From Diphasiastrum complanatum (lineage: Eukaryota > Streptophyta > Lycopodiopsida > Lycopodiales > Lycopodiaceae): a stretch of 64,000 bases of DNA. The stretch's first letter is position 1; each line of letters starts with the position of its first letter. Made by a program: the position numbers and the translations under genes. Shown in pieces: positions 10,911 to 28,970 of this stretch. Under the pieces are notes generated by a model. It saw only the letters and a list, made by a program, of their open reading frames with translations. It made no database searches and was not told the origin of the DNA. Location: positions 824,453 to 888,452 of the forward strand of contig CM055111.1 of assembly GCA_029204225.1 (NCBI GenBank), in the 5' to 3' direction.

Positions 10911-12177
10911 TCCTTTTTTTTTTGTTTATGTCAAAATCTTGTATTAAAAAAATTTCAATAGATGTCTCATATAACCATTCCAAAACATATCAAGATTTTC
11001 TTGTAGTTCTCGACCTTTCCAATATATGGTATCAAATTACTTTTTCAGTCAGCATGTGCTTTTTAGCTTTATCATGTCATACTCTCTTTACTTTTGTCTC
11101 TCGTCCATCTTGACTCATCACCATTCGCAATATCCCATGTCCTCGTCAATCAAGACATTCCACATCTTGAAATTTCAAATATTGTAGTTGGTATTGTCTA
11201 TTAACCATCATTTTCACTTAAACCATATTTGCTAAGGTTTTTTTCATCACTCATTATTGCACACATCTTGATATCTTCATAAAATTGTCATACGTGTCAA
11301 AAACTTGTCAAAACATTTTAATTTTTTTTCACTATATCATGCAACTTAATATAGCTAGACTAATTTGCAAGACTAGGTAAAAACTCAATTAAATTCAATA
11401 GTAGTTGTTTGTGGCCTTGTCTCAATGCAAGGGAATTTTTGAATGAACCAAAGTAGTGATGAAGCTAGCATGCAATCATAGGTGATTACATGCACTTCTC
11501 ATGCAAGAAAATAACTAGCTGAACATCAATGTTTGAAGGTAAGAAGCGTGTACAAGTGACAAAAAAAATGTATAACTGAATTAGGGCTTTGAGCTCAAAA
11601 GATGAGAAGAAAAATGAAGAGAGAGAGAGGGAGAGAGAGAGCACTGTTGGAGAAAACAAAATTCTCGTGTACCACATCTACCCTAAAATGTCTTTGAAGG
11701 CAATTTAAAAGTGTTGAAAAGCACTTGAAGTGAGAGAACACATAGAACACGTGGTTTTAGAAGAGAAAGAAGTTTCTAGCGAGAGAGAGAGAGAGACTAG
11801 AGAGACCAGGTGTAAAATAGCGCTGCGAAGAGAGAAAGAGAAAGAGAGGCGTGAGAGAGAGGAATGCGACTTTTTCAAAATTTTAGGGTTTTGTTTGGGT
11901 TTTTAAGTTTTAGGATGAAAAATAGCAATAATGTGAGTTCAAAGAGAGAGAGAGAGAGAGGGGGGGGGGGGGGGGAGGTGGCTTGCATAGTGGTAGATTC
12001 TAGAGAGTTGAAGGGATTACTAGGTTGACCATGCCCTTTTAACATGATGCTCTCTTTGGGGGCCATTTTTAAGCTTTAAGAAACATATAAAAGCAAAAAA
12101 GAACACTATTGTGGTAGTACTTACTTGAGACCGTAACAAGCTAATTAAGGGCTGGGACTCGGGGTGGGACATCACAA
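10911..12177. other. Intergenic, low complexity
   Basis: No gene is seen. The stretch is AT-rich with several purine tracts: GA runs at 11618-11642 and 11781-11800, and (AG)n followed by a ~16-base poly-G at 11943-11975. Direct repeats of retroelement type were not found. Confidence 0.5.
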
Positions 12178-13463
12178 ATCAATTGGTGGGCGCCGCTGAG
12201 CAAATACTCCATCCCTCGCTTCCTCTCCTTTCTTCCTCTCCTTTCTTCTTTTGGTTGCTGGAATTTGGCAGTACGTCCTTGTTCTTGTTTTTCGGTGTGC
12301 AACAAGCAACAGTACAAAATCCCTTATCTTCATTCTTCCATTTTATTATTTAACAAGCAACATCAGCATTTGCACTCCCTTATCTCTTCAGACCTCTCTC
12401 ACACACGCATGTCCAAAAGACGAGCACAGAAGAAGAGCGTGGATCGGCGAGGAGTAGATAAGAGGGATGGAAGAAGCAGGGTTAGCTATCACTTCAGTAT
12501 AATGGGCAGGAAGGCGACTTGCCACTGGATCGATCCTTAGAAGATAATGTAAGTATTTCCGGCTTTGCTTCGAGTTGTTGTTGAAGTTGTAGTGCGGTTC
12601 TGGATCTCAAAAATGTGAGATGCCTTTGTGTTGTGTTTCTCGTCAGATTTTGTGTTTCTGTATGCGCTTCCTTAATGCCGACAAATCCAGCTGCTGTTGG
12701 CTGATTTTGCATTTTTGCTAGCGTCAGCAATCTGGCGGATTCAAACAAAGATGCTGGGCTTGTGGGAGATTGTTGATAGTTATTTACAGCTTTCTAGTTG
12801 TCTTGTTTTTTGCCTTTCATTTCGTATGGATGACGATTGCACCTCATTTGACAGCAAGTAGGACGCCTCAGGATTCGTTGCGGCTCTAAAAGTAAGCAAA
12901 TTCAGCTAATGAAATACAGAGAGCACTTGCAGTTTCAGTTTACGAGTTTTGCAGCATTTCAAGGTGCAGCTGATGCTAGGCAATGCTTTCTGTTGTGGTT
13001 CAATCACGAGCATTGGCATTCAAGTGCTGTTTAGGAGGAAGACAACTGCTTCATCAGGGTTCGCTGCAGCATTAAAGAAGAAGGAAAAGTGTGGTTTCAA
13101 CTTTCAATCTTCTTCCTAAGCTTATCCGCTTTTCCCAAATGCACCTCATTCAAGAGAGCTCATTATTACCACAATAATATTTTAATTGGATCCACCGAGA
13201 AAAGAGAAGCTTCTTTTGAGGGTTACAATTCAGCAACTCCGACACATCCCTACAAGCAATGCCGTGGTCTTTTATGTGTGGCAATTAAAATCGCTAGGGT
13301 AGAGCTCCATTTGAAGAAATACCTTACATAAGTAGATTTGGAAAAGATGAATAGCATAAAGGGGGGACTGTTTGTGCCGGCACATAGAAATGACACATCA
13401 GTGGAGATGCCGAGATGACATAGAGTTCAATATTGGACCAAATGAAGAAAAGGTAAGTGGACC
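12178..13463 (+). promoter_or_regulatory. Probable 5' leader region of the DENND6-like gene
   Basis: A pyrimidine-rich block (TCCTCTCCTTTCTTC-like, 12205-12250) resembles the Y patches near plant transcription starts. A good donor (ATAATGTAAGTATTT) stands at 12548, and several TGCAG/TTTCAG acceptors precede the ATG at 13464, so a 5' UTR intron is plausible. The stretch has short open frames that look like chance. Exact start and leader splicing cannot be decided from the sequence. Confidence 0.35.
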
Positions 13464-19130
<5,667 letters not shown>

Positions 19131-20700
19131 TGCATGGCAAAGTTTAAATGCTGTCAACATATGAGTCTGCGTGCAATTCTGCTCTGGTAAGCTCATTATT
19201 TTGTAGATGAACATTTGTGGCACCCAAAGTTGGTTGCAGTTTCAAGTGAAGCATTTCTGCCGATGTACTTAATTTTGTCCATTAGTATTATTCGTTGGAG
19301 AAGGTCCTTTGTAAGCTTTTAACTTTGATTGTGATGGTGGAATATTCGTCTAAACAGTTATGGTTTTCAAGTCATCTTTCTTGTTCATAACTAAGCTGAG
19401 AAGATGAATTACATACATAAACCTACCACCATAGCTATAATTTGCTAGTTGGATGCCCAAACTGACAGGCACTTGTGGACATAATCCTTTGAATATGACC
19501 TCATTGTTGGTAGATCATATTTTCTTTGTATGGAAGGGAGTCGAGCTATCGTGTCTTTGATGTGTTATATCTCATATATTTGGCAGACAAACATTCCTTT
19601 TTGGATGATTGACTCGTTCACAATCGCTTACTGATCTTTAGTTGTACTCTCTTATAACAGCATTGGATTCACCAAGACGTTCATGTGGTGTCTTGATTTC
19701 TTTGTCACTTTACTTAAAGGTCATACATAGGCCGCCTAGAAAGTGATAAAGTTGTTGAATTTTCATGAAATTAATTTGACTCATTTTGCCATTGTAGTCT
19801 AGTGCTTCTTAGTGTAAAATGTTCTGTAATAAATTACAAGTGAAAACCTTGCATGAATTCTTGACCATAACTAGATACATTTCTCCAGCTGCACCAGATG
19901 CCATTGTAAAAAAAATTTGCTCATTGGCAACTGTATAGGATTTTGCGACTTTGGAAAATTTGCAATGCAAGAAAATTTCTCTGTGGTCCTATCACGACTT
20001 TCCGTCGGCAATTATTCATAAACTTGTTCCTTCCGCAAGTAGATATCGACATCCTTCTATGTGTGTGTTTCGTACAAAGTCACTCATACAATTTACTTTC
20101 TTTTGACAGACAAAAAAAGATGAGAAATTTTGACTTGAACAAGAATTTACAAGTTAGTTTTCTTCAAGAGAAAAATAAAGATTGCAAATTCTGACTTAAG
20201 CAAGAAGTTTCTCCCTTTGCATACAGTAGATAGCTTTTGTGCTGCATAGGAAACTGTATTTGGGCATTTAACCTGCTTTCCTTCTTTGAACAAGGTTGCT
20301 TCAATCAACCAATCATTTGGGATCCATTTAGACTACCTAAAGTTTACACAAATCACCCATTTCAACGTTGTAGTGGTAGTTTCCTTTTTCAGCATGTTGA
20401 AACATGTATGAAGTTTCTCAATTTGTGGTATTTGTCCTTTTGCATTTTCTTTCCTTTTGCCACCCTTGTCATGACATTCTTCAAGTAAAATATCGACCTA
20501 ACATGATATTAGGTAAACCAATGGAAAATTGAATCCTAAAACATGGTTCACATGTAAATTTGTCTGAGCTTTTCTAATTTATACATAGACAATTAAAATC
20601 TTTGTTTCTTGATGAGAGTAGTTGGTGCATCCCAAGGGCATCTGCTAGGTAGAATATTTTCACCTCAAATTCAATTGGCAAAATAGGATGCATACCATGT
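19131..20700. other. 3' flank of the DENND6-like gene and spacer
   Basis: The 3' UTR presumably begins after the stop at 19128-19130. No other gene is seen. Short AT-rich open frames at 19943-20194 and 20237-20488 have no recognisable motifs or coding bias. Confidence 0.5.
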
Positions 20701-20849
20701 TGTTAGGGCCATTTTTGACGGGGGGTTGGTCCAACCAAAACGTCCTAAAAGGGTCAAGGGGCCCCACCTCTAATGGCGGTTCGGCCCTACGTGAGCAACA
20801 GAGGGTTTGCCACTTCCAACCCTGATGGCTCCCAAACTCGGGCCTAACA
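20701..20849. repeat. 149-bp element with TGTTAGG/CCTAACA ends
   Basis: A GC-richer island begins TGTTAGGGCC and ends GGGCCTAACA within AT-rich spacer. The ends have the TG...CA form and inverted-repeat character of small LTRs or MITEs. No target duplication is evident. It could be a solo LTR of a miniature (TRIM-type) retrotransposon or a MITE. Confidence 0.45.
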
Positions 20850-21379
20850 ATTTGATGTTTTAATGTCTAACTCACCCTTTCTGATTATTGGCTAAACAAT
20901 AAAAAAACTCAAATTCTAAGATGATTCTTTTGGAAGCACATCAAAAAATCTCCTTTGATTACTCTCACAATTTTCTTTTTCAATGATCAAAAAGTATTTT
21001 GAGGAGAGAGATTTGTCAGCATCGAAGTTAGTTATTGTAATAAATTGAGGACTCTCTTGACATCTAGGGTTGTTTAAACAAATGAATGAGGATATGATTT
21101 TTCAACGTCTAACATTTTCTTTACAAAACTACATTGCATAACACAAAGCATTTGATGGTATACTACATTGTTTGATATTGAGCCAGTATTATTAGCATAA
21201 AAAAAGACCTCAAACCATTCCAAAACTAGTTTGAAGTTTATTTGAGTTGCTATGAGGGTTTATATCCAATAAACTGTGCCTAAAATCACAAAGAGACTTC
21301 CAAATACCAAATTTTGAGCCATTTGGAAGAACCAACCGTCATTGACTTTCCCAAAGCTCCAATATAGTATTTTTTCATC
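20850..21379. other. Unassigned spacer
   Basis: AT-rich sequence without a gene. The left edge of copia C homology lies at about 21375-21385; nothing retroelement-like is seen before it. Confidence 0.5.
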
Positions 21380-23252
21380 CCAAAAATCCTGGATACTCAT
21401 CCACCAAGAAGGCCTATAGAGTCTTTATACTCTCTACTTCTCAAGTTATTGAAAGTAGAGGATTGCCTTTCATGAAGATCAACACTCATCTTTTGAAGAG
21501 GCCGAGATCAAGAAGTCTATGGATGCATCACCAATTGAAGACAATCATGATGTGATGGGGTCGAGATTTGAAGAAAACTCTCCTCGGATTTTCTCACCAA
21601 GAAGATCCATGAGAGATAGATTCGAGCCTAAGAGGCTCTCATATGTTGACAAAGGCAAACAAGTGGATCTTGATTCCACTAATTATGTTTTTTATGTCTC
21701 TCATGAAGAGCCAAAGAATGTTCAAGAGGCACTCAATACCAAGGAGTGGTATGATGCCATGAAGCAAGAGTATGATGCATTGATCACCAACAATACTTGG
21801 GAGCTTGTAGATCCTCCATCCAACAAGTATGTGATTGGTTGCAAGTGGGTATTTCGGATCAAGTTCAATCATGATGGCACCATCAACAAGAATAAAGCAA
21901 GATTATGTGCCAAAGGATTTGCTCAAATCCATGGCCTTGATTATGAGGAGACCTTTGCACCCATTGCAAAGATGGTGACAATAAGAATTCTTATTTCTCT
22001 TGCTTGTTTCTTTAAGTGGAAGGTGTTCCAATTAGATGTATCCAATGCTTTTCTAAATGGTTATCTTGAGGAGGAGATCTATATGGAACGACCTCAAAGA
22101 TTCATCAAGGATGAGTCCAAAGTGTGCTTGCTCTTCAAAAGTCTTTATGGACTCAAGCAAGCACCAAGATCATGGTATTCAAGACTTAATTCTTTTCTTA
22201 TCTCACTAGGATTTACTCCTAGTGACTATGATCCTTCCATGTATCTAAAGTTTGTTGATAGCAATATTGTCATTCTTCTAATTTATGTTGATGACATTAT
22301 TCTTTGTGGAAATTGTATCAAGCTAGTTGATGAAACTAAGCTGGCACTTGGATGTGAGTTTAAAATCCAAGATCTAGGAGAGATACATTACATCCTAGGC
22401 CTAGAAATTGATTTTTATGAAAATCATGTCTTTATATGCCAATCTAGATATGCTCACTCTATGTTGAAAAAATTCCATATGGAAAATTCTAAGAGCATAG
22501 ATACTCCAATGGAGCAAATTGTAAAAGATCCTAATAAAGGTGATGAAAGATCCTTTGAGGACATCACACTTTTTAGGAGTCTTGTAGGCTCCTTGATTTG
22601 GCTTACCATTACTAGGCCCGATCTAAGTTTTTGTGTGCACAAATTGAGTCAATTTATGCAAGATCCTAAGATCCATCATTGGAAGATGGCCAAGAGGATT
22701 CTAAGATATGTATCTTCATCTTGTGATTATGGTCTACTTTATAAAAGTGAAGATCTATCCATTGTTGGCTACTCGGATTCGGACTTTGCAAGTGACAAGA
22801 TGGATCGAAAGTCTATTAGTGCATACACTATCTTTCTTGGAGGCAATCTAATATCTTGGCTTTCCAAAGAGCAAGATACTATATCTCTCTCTTCATGTGA
22901 GGCCGAGTACAAAGCACTCACTACAACTACCAAAGAGGTGCTTTAGATCAAGAGGTTATTAATGGAGCTAAAGTGCCTCAAGGAAGATGATCTACCAATG
23001 ATCAAGTGTGATAACATCTCGGCCCAAGCTCTTGCCAATAATCCCATATTTCATGCAAGAAGCAAGCACATAGAAGTGGCACACCATGTTGTGAGAGAAA
23101 AGCTTGTTGGAGGAGAAATCTATTTGGAGCATGTCAACTCGTCCTCTTGTATTGCCGATCTACTCACCAAGCCTTTGAGCAAAAGTGCTTTCATCAACCA
23201 TAGATCTAATCTTGGAGTTATATCAAGATCAATGCTTGAATCTTCATAGATA
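21380..23252 (+). pseudogene. Copia C pol: integrase end, reverse transcriptase, RNase H
   Basis: The segment starts at the integrase C-terminus (GYSSTKKAYRVF, ~21392). The main frame (21519-22946) covers the linker (MDASPIEDNHDVMGSRFEE), RT with WELVDPPSNKYVIGCKWVF, QLDVSNAFLNGYLEEEIYM, LIYVDDIILCG (the YVDD catalytic site) and RNase H (GYSDSDFASDKMDRKSISAY, SLSSCEAEYKAL). It is stopped by TAG at 22944-22946; D has TGG there. The rest, ADLLTKPL and the C-terminus, continues in frame to 23249. Everything upstream (gag, protease, integrase core) is missing. It is very similar to D at 37870-39696. Relative to D it lacks 9 nt after the ASPI motif, while D lacks 13 nt that C keeps near 21825. Confidence 0.9.
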
Positions 23253-23267
23253 ATTTTTTAGGAGGAG

Positions 23268-23561
23268 TGTGAAGAATTGAAAAAGATTATCTATGTTAGA
23301 TATAGGGGTCTTATGTTTTTTATATCAAGTTTTCTCTCTCTACCCAAGGAGAGTAGCTTGTGTTTACTTAGAATAATTTTTGAATACTTTCCACACGTGT
23401 GAGTGAGAGTTGGAAGTGATTGAATGCATGTAGTAGTGTGTTTTTGCCATAGGATCAAAGATAGATCTTGAATCTCAATCTAGTCTTGATCTTGGTGCAT
23501 CTACACACCTTAGGAGATCACAAGTACATGTTGTGGACAATCCGCACGTGTGAAATCAACA
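23268..23561 (+). repeat. Copia C 3' LTR, short form
   Basis: The LTR begins TGTGAAGAATTG right after the purine tract AGGAGGAG and ends GTGTGAAATCAACA. Its ends match the 5' LTR of D, but it lacks a central ~430 bp (equivalent to ~34810-35245). ATGCC follows at 23562-23566, identical to the 5 bp preceding the D 5' LTR. Confidence 0.85.
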
Positions 23562-24441
23562 ATGCCATCATGGGAAACTTGCCTACAATTGAAAACCTTT
23601 AAAGTGTCTTGATGGCCGAGGAGAGTAGGAAGGCTCATATCAAATTAGGGACGGAGAGGCTCTCCATCAATGATGGTGATGACAAAGCCTTATTTTTCAA
23701 GAGCAAAGGCGAAGCAAAGACCAAGGGAGGAGCATTAAAAAAGGATCAAGCAAAGGATGGAGATAACGGAGGATCCACATCCTCATCATCACAAGTCAAG
23801 CCCAAGAAGGACAAATCTAAGATAAAGTGCTACTATTGTAGCAAGATGGGGCATTATGCCTCGAAATGCTTCAAGAGGAAGCAAGATCAAAGCCAATCCA
23901 ACATTGGACAAGAGGAGGAAGAGAGCTATCATGAGGACTCACTCATGATGTCAACCTTTTTATCATCAAATGTCAAAAGTGAAGATCCTTGGTGGATAGA
24001 TAGTGGGGCTAGCTCCCACATGTCAGGTAAAAGGGTCACACCTTGTGTAGGACCTATAAAGTCCATTTTTACAGCAAATGATCATGAATGTAAAGTTGAA
24101 GGTGTGGGATCCATTCCCTTATGCTTAGGATCCTCCAAGAATACGAAGATAGATGGTGTTCTCTTCATTCCTAGCATCACTAAGAATTTGCTTAATGTTG
24201 GCCAACTTTTAGATCATGGCTTCATTGTGGAGTTCTCTACTATTGTATGTAATATCAAGAAAATGGGATGATCACAGCAAGAGGAACAAGGATTTAAGCT
24301 TGATGCTTTTGTAAATCCTAAGCAAGTTGTGATGGTAGCCAAGGAGACCAAGATGACCACATTTGACTTGTGGCACAAGAGCCTTGGTCACATCAACACC
24401 AAGTCCATGGAAGCTATGTGCAAGGAGGAGCTTGCTCCCTA
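23562..24441 (+). pseudogene. Copia gag C-terminal half, protease and pre-integrase (G)
   Basis: After ATGCC the frame reads IMGNLPTIENL, a stop (TAA at 23599), then SVLMAEESRKAHIK. A CX2CX4HX4C zinc knuckle (CYYCSKMGHYASKC, ~23829) and an intact protease motif DPWWIDSGASSHM (~23985) follow. The 220-codon frame stops at 24271, after which pre-integrase sequence (FDLWHKSLGHINTKSME) runs to ~24441. The first residues continue exactly the gag broken at 34765 (E), so G is the missing second half of that gag or of a duplicate. Confidence 0.8.
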
Positions 24442-25653
24442 ATATATGTTTTTGCTATTTAGACCCCCCCTCCCCCCAACAACAACAACAACAATAACAA
24501 AATGCGCTTAACTACAAGTGGTTTGAAGCTAAAAGTATGGTTTAAAGCTGAAAGCATGGTTAGATTCCAAAGGAGCCTAAGACAATGAAAGTAGCATAAA
24601 TGAAAACCACTAGAGGAATGGAAATTATTTGGTATCTATTTGTAGAAGGGAACATACATAGAGTCATTACGCACAAAAAAATACAATGTAAAAAGGGGCC
24701 AACTTTGGGCCCATTTTTAAATCTGGTATAGTTTTAACATTGTGCATGTATTTTCATAATCTCATATACTTGCATTTGCATATCATGGCTCTTCTATCCA
24801 CTTGATCATTATATCTAAATCATTGTATTTTGTTACTTGTTATTGTCTTTTACATATTTGCAAAAAATAAAAAAATTCAATTATTGAATAATACAGATAC
24901 ATAATTTTTTTTTTTGACAAACCACTACAAAGTAATAAATCAACCAATATTCATAAAGACTCATCAATTTTTCATGAACAATGAAACTTAAGTATTTAGG
25001 AGGCTCCTATTGTAATAAGACAAGCCTTGTTCTATTATAGTAAAGGCTCCATACTTCTTCCACCTCAATAGTAGTAACAAGCTCATCATTGTATCTAATT
25101 TCTGTTTGCTATCTATTATTGTGTCCATTTGTTCAATAATGCTATCTAATTTAGTCACATCAAACATCACTGGTGCTTAACCACAATTAAAATACAATGT
25201 TCAAAATGTCGAAATATTCTCTCCAAATAGTTGGGAACACTCAAAAATTTGAATTCAGAGTGACATTTCAGAAACAAAGTCTATGGCATCTCTATCTCCA
25301 GGGTCGACGAACTTAGCGCCATCTCCAGCTCTATTATTGTCATTATGCTATTTGCTACTATAATACTATATTGATGACAAAGCTTTATCATTTTCATGTG
25401 GATCTGTCACCAAAATAAGATTATCAGTGTAGGAGTCTTAGACTGCCATGAAAGAGAGATTGTAGAAAACGATTAGGCGTTTGAGACAGCCATGCAATCC
25501 TCTAGTGCTGATAACCTTATTGGAAGAGAAGGTAGAAATAACTTAGATGTCAGAGACATCCATACAGAAACTTTCACGTCGCAGAGGTGCAAATGAGTTC
25601 GTTCGGGGCTATTTTATAGTTGTTGAAGCCCTAAGTTGGATATGTTGTTGAAG
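24442..25653. other. Unassigned AT-rich spacer, possibly 3' LTR of gypsy J
   Basis: No gene is seen. A C-rich run and (CAA)n lie at 24462-24498. A 66-bp block at 25016-25080 recurs at 40228-40290, just past the truncated LTR of copia D. The interval lies beyond the integrase end of the - strand gypsy J, where its 3' LTR would be expected, but no second LTR copy is present to prove it. Confidence 0.4.
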
Positions 25654-26150
25654 ACAGGCTCGACTCAATCGGAAGGACTCAGTTGAGATTTAACACTCGG
25701 CTCGGTCAAGATTCAGGACTCGGCTTGGTCGAGAGGCAAGAAAGGCTCGGTCGAGATAAAATGTAGATGACTCGGTCGAGATTCAGGACTCCGACTCGAT
25801 CGAGACTTATGTTGAAGACTCGGTTGTGTGGTCATTCAAGAACACTCGGTCAGCTGTTGTAGCACTCATTGAGCCAAGAAGACTTGGTCGAGATTTAACA
25901 CTTGGCTCGGTTGAGAGTTAAGTCAAAAGGCTTGGTTGAGATCGAATGTAGAGGACTCGGTCGAGATTCAGGACTCAGCAAAGTTGAGAGGCAAGTCATA
26001 AGACTCGGTTGAGATAGTATGTAGAGGACTCAGTCGAGATTCAGGACTCGGCTTGGTCGAGACTTATGTTGAAGACTCGGTCGAGTGGTCATTTAGGAAC
26101 ACTCAGTTAGCTATTGTAGCACTCGGCTTGGTCAAGATTCGGTTGAGTGC
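25654..26150. repeat. Complex tandem repeat, core ACTCGGTCGAGATTCAG
   Basis: About 20 variants of the word (G)ACTCGGTCGAG, often followed by ATTCAGGACTC, occur over ~500 bp. A higher-order period of 257 bp is visible: CGAGACTTATGTTGAAGACT at 25801 recurs at 26058 with the same downstream order. It is an internally expanded minisatellite, plausibly within an LTR. Confidence 0.85.
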
Positions 26151-26489
26151 CCATACAAACTTACTTTGTCGGAGAACTTAGTAATTGAAGTAGAAATGAA
26201 ACTGTATAAGTATGATGAAGTTCTCAGTTGGACATGTGGTCTCAAGAACCAAATTTATTTGTTGATGAAAACAAAGAAGTCTCAGAATGTTAGAAGGAAT
26301 ATGGACCTACGAAAGTTGTAAAATCTATCCTTTAAAGCTATATGAGATGATGCTGACCTGTAACATACAACATAGTAATCAACAAAAGATAAGATTCAAT
26401 ACAAAAATAAAAAGAGCGTAAAACATGAAAAATAATAAAAAACAGTAAATAAGAAATAGAAGAATAAAGAATAAATAAATTATTCTTAT

Positions 26490-26514
26490 TATTAATATAT
26501 ATATATATATATAT
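26490..26514. repeat. (AT)n tract
   Basis: A short run of alternating A and T immediately beyond the integrase end of gypsy J. Confidence 0.9.
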
Positions 26515-26539
26515 TGAATTGATTAAATAGGGTCAACAA

Positions 26540-27530
26540 AAAACAACTCTTCATAGCATTGCTGTAAACGACCGCCATTTACGACAATGTCTAGGAGTAC
26601 TCCGTCAAGTGTCTCTAATTGGACGGTATTTTATGAATGACATATGGTCCTTCACTCATGAATTTAAGTTTTCCGGGGTGCTTCTTGGAGGTTTTAGAAA
26701 GCACTTGATCACCTTGATGTAAATCTTTGTTGTGTAGGTGTCTATCATGCCAGACTTTTTGAGGTCATTTATTAACGAGTTGTGCATGATAAGAGATGAG
26801 TCTTGTCTCACGCAATTGAGCTAACGTAAATAGCTTGTTTTGAATCTCATGTTCAATTGCAACTTTCTCACATAGATTAGTGGAGAAGATTTGCATGACT
26901 CTCAAAGAAGGTACTAAAAATTCAATAGGCATTACTGCCTCTTGACCATAAACGAGATGGAAGGGTGTGATCCATCTAGTGACTTTCTTTGGAGTGGTAC
27001 GATATGCCCAGATAGCGGAGAACAGCTTGGTTTCCCAATTTGATCTACTTGTCTCAACTATCTTCGTCAGAATCTTGTAGATTGTCTTATTAGTGGATTT
27101 TGCTTGGCCATTACATCGAGGGTAGTACAGAGTACTTTTTTGATGGACAACAAGGTAATGGCATAAAAGATTATCAACCACTTCATTTACGAAGTGTGAT
27201 CCTCTATCACTAACAAGCTCGATAGGACAACCAAAATGCTTAATGATGTTTTCATAAAGAAAACGTGCGACTATTTTTGCATTGGCATCTTTGGTCTCTC
27301 TTGCCTCAACCCATTTAGTAGTGTAATCAGTGGCAATAAGGATATAACGGGATTGAGTGTTTCGAGTGGTTGGGCAGGCCCGACAAAGTTTATATCCCAT
27401 TTATGAAAAGCTTTGTCTTCTATAATTGGGACAAGAGGTGTGAAGTCAGCTTTAGTTGTCTTTTTTACTCTTTGGAGAACATCACAAGTTTTTATAATAG
27501 CAAACGTATCTTTAAACAAGGATGGCCACC
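26540..27530 (-). pseudogene. Gypsy J integrase
   Basis: Starting near 27519, the sequence gives a KCDVLQRVKK-like zinc-binding relic and WDINFVGP, then in the 27400-26765 frame ATDYTTKWVEA (first Asp), VSDRGSHFVN (second Asp) and CNGQAKSTNKT. In gypsy integrases the last motif is GQAE, so the catalytic Glu is replaced by Lys (AAA at ~27100). AYRTTPKK and LVYGQEAVMP complete the core. Past the stop at 26765, a KLKFMSEGPYVI-like GPY/F module is still readable to ~26640. Confidence 0.85.
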
Positions 27531-27599
27531 ATAATCTTGCACGTAGGATGATCTTGGTAGTTGGTTCCGCGAAGAAGTGACTGCCACCAATACCTTCAT

Positions 27600-28482
27600 G
27601 CGTCTGAGATATAATAGGGTGTATCTCAGACTCATGAGCGCATTGACAAATAATATTGTCAGCACCTCTGTTGTAAAATTGTCCGGTGATAAGTTGAAAG
27701 GGTGCCGCTTTTATTAAAAAAAAATTTGGCTACTAGATTGAGTCCATCTTTTAGTCTTCTATTGGTAAGGAACAGAGTGATTTCCTCAGCCAAAGTGGTG
27801 TGGCATTAATTTGAAAAATACATGCATTAGGTAGGTCATCGTTGACTGGTGCATCGGCTTTTTCAGCGTTTGGAAGTCAGGAAAGGTGGTCAACCATAAA
27901 GTGTTGTGTGTCTTTCCTTACGACGACACAGAAGATAAATTCCTCAAGGATTAACAACCATCGAGCTATTCCTTCGGTTTTACAAGACTTGTTTACAATA
28001 TATAATAGGGCTTGATGGTCTATATAAAAAAACAAAGGTTTGGCCTAACAAATAGTGTCACAATTGCTAAACGACATAGACCATAGCCAGTGCTTCGTGT
28101 TCGGTTGTGGTATAGTTTACATCAGCAGGCACCTCTCAAGAAATGTAGCTAAGATACCTCCAATGACATACTTACTCGTGTCACTGTGCACATGGAATTC
28201 TTTGGTATAATCAGGGGATTGAAGTATTGGCGCTATGGTAAGGGCTGTTTTGAGATCCTCAAAAGCTTTGATACGCTCTTCCGTCCACCTAGGGTCAACC
28301 ACAACCAAATAACCGAGCCGTGCCTTGCCAGCATAGTCGATTATAAAGATGTGATAGTAGTTAGTGTGGCCTATAAAAATGTATACTTTTTTGACGGTGG
28401 CAGGAAGGGGCATCTCAACTATAACTTTGATTTTCAAAGGATCGGTAGAAATACCGTCCTTGGAGATGATACGTCCGAGCAC
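27600..28482 (-). pseudogene. Gypsy J RNase H and RT connection
   Basis: The frame 28482-28117 contains GRIISKDGIS, FIGHTNYYHIFI, WTEERIKAFEDLKTAL and a FHVHSDTSKYVIGGIL motif, the RT tail and start of gypsy RNase H. Below 28117, after a shift, NYTTTEHEALAMVYV is visible (~28090), the conserved RNase H motif. The later part has several stops (28040-27900). Confidence 0.75.
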
Positions 28483-28970
28483 AACTCCATGAGTGACCTA
28501 GATTTGACATTTCTCAGGGTTAAGTGATATTCCAAACCTGCAACAACGAATGAAGATCTTTTGTTGAAGAATGCACACCCAAATCATCAAGATAAATCTT
28601 GATGATCCAGTGGAGCAAATCTTGAATGCCATTTGCATGACACGTTGGAATGTGGAAGGGCATTGCATAAGCCAAAAGGCATTACATTGTAGGCATAAAT
28701 TTCATATTTCGTTGTGAAGGTCATTTTGTGCCTATCTTTTGGAGCTATTTGGACCAGAAAATATCCTTTGAATCCATTCAAGAACCTGAAAGCTTCAGCT
28801 TTGGCCATTTCTTCTAGAATTTGGTTAGTTAAAGACAAAAGAAAATGCTCTTTTTTGGTAACCACATTAAGATTTTTTAGATCAACGCAGATACAAAGTC
28901 TGCCAATTTTCTTAGGCACCACAACAATTGCGGTGATACCCAGTTTGTATGCTGTATTTCATAAATGAAA
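28483..28970 (-). pseudogene. Gypsy J reverse transcriptase
   Basis: The frame 28922-28587 begins MVPKKIGRLCICVDLKNLN (the VPKK...R.CVDYR region) and continues FLNGFKGYFLVQIAPKDRHK and MPFGLCNA. After a frameshift the catalytic box reads IYLDDLGVHS (~28600), followed by a SLNPEKCQI-like segment with stops. Confidence 0.8.

Noticed and set aside
12251-12540. Overlapping short frames just upstream of DENND6
   Set aside because: Two unrelated frames compete, neither has a known motif, and the region reads as a leader.
25654-26150. Regularly spaced repeats suggesting a CRISPR array
   Set aside because: Repeats are degenerate, spacing varies, spacers are themselves repetitive, and the context is a plant retroelement; it is a minisatellite.
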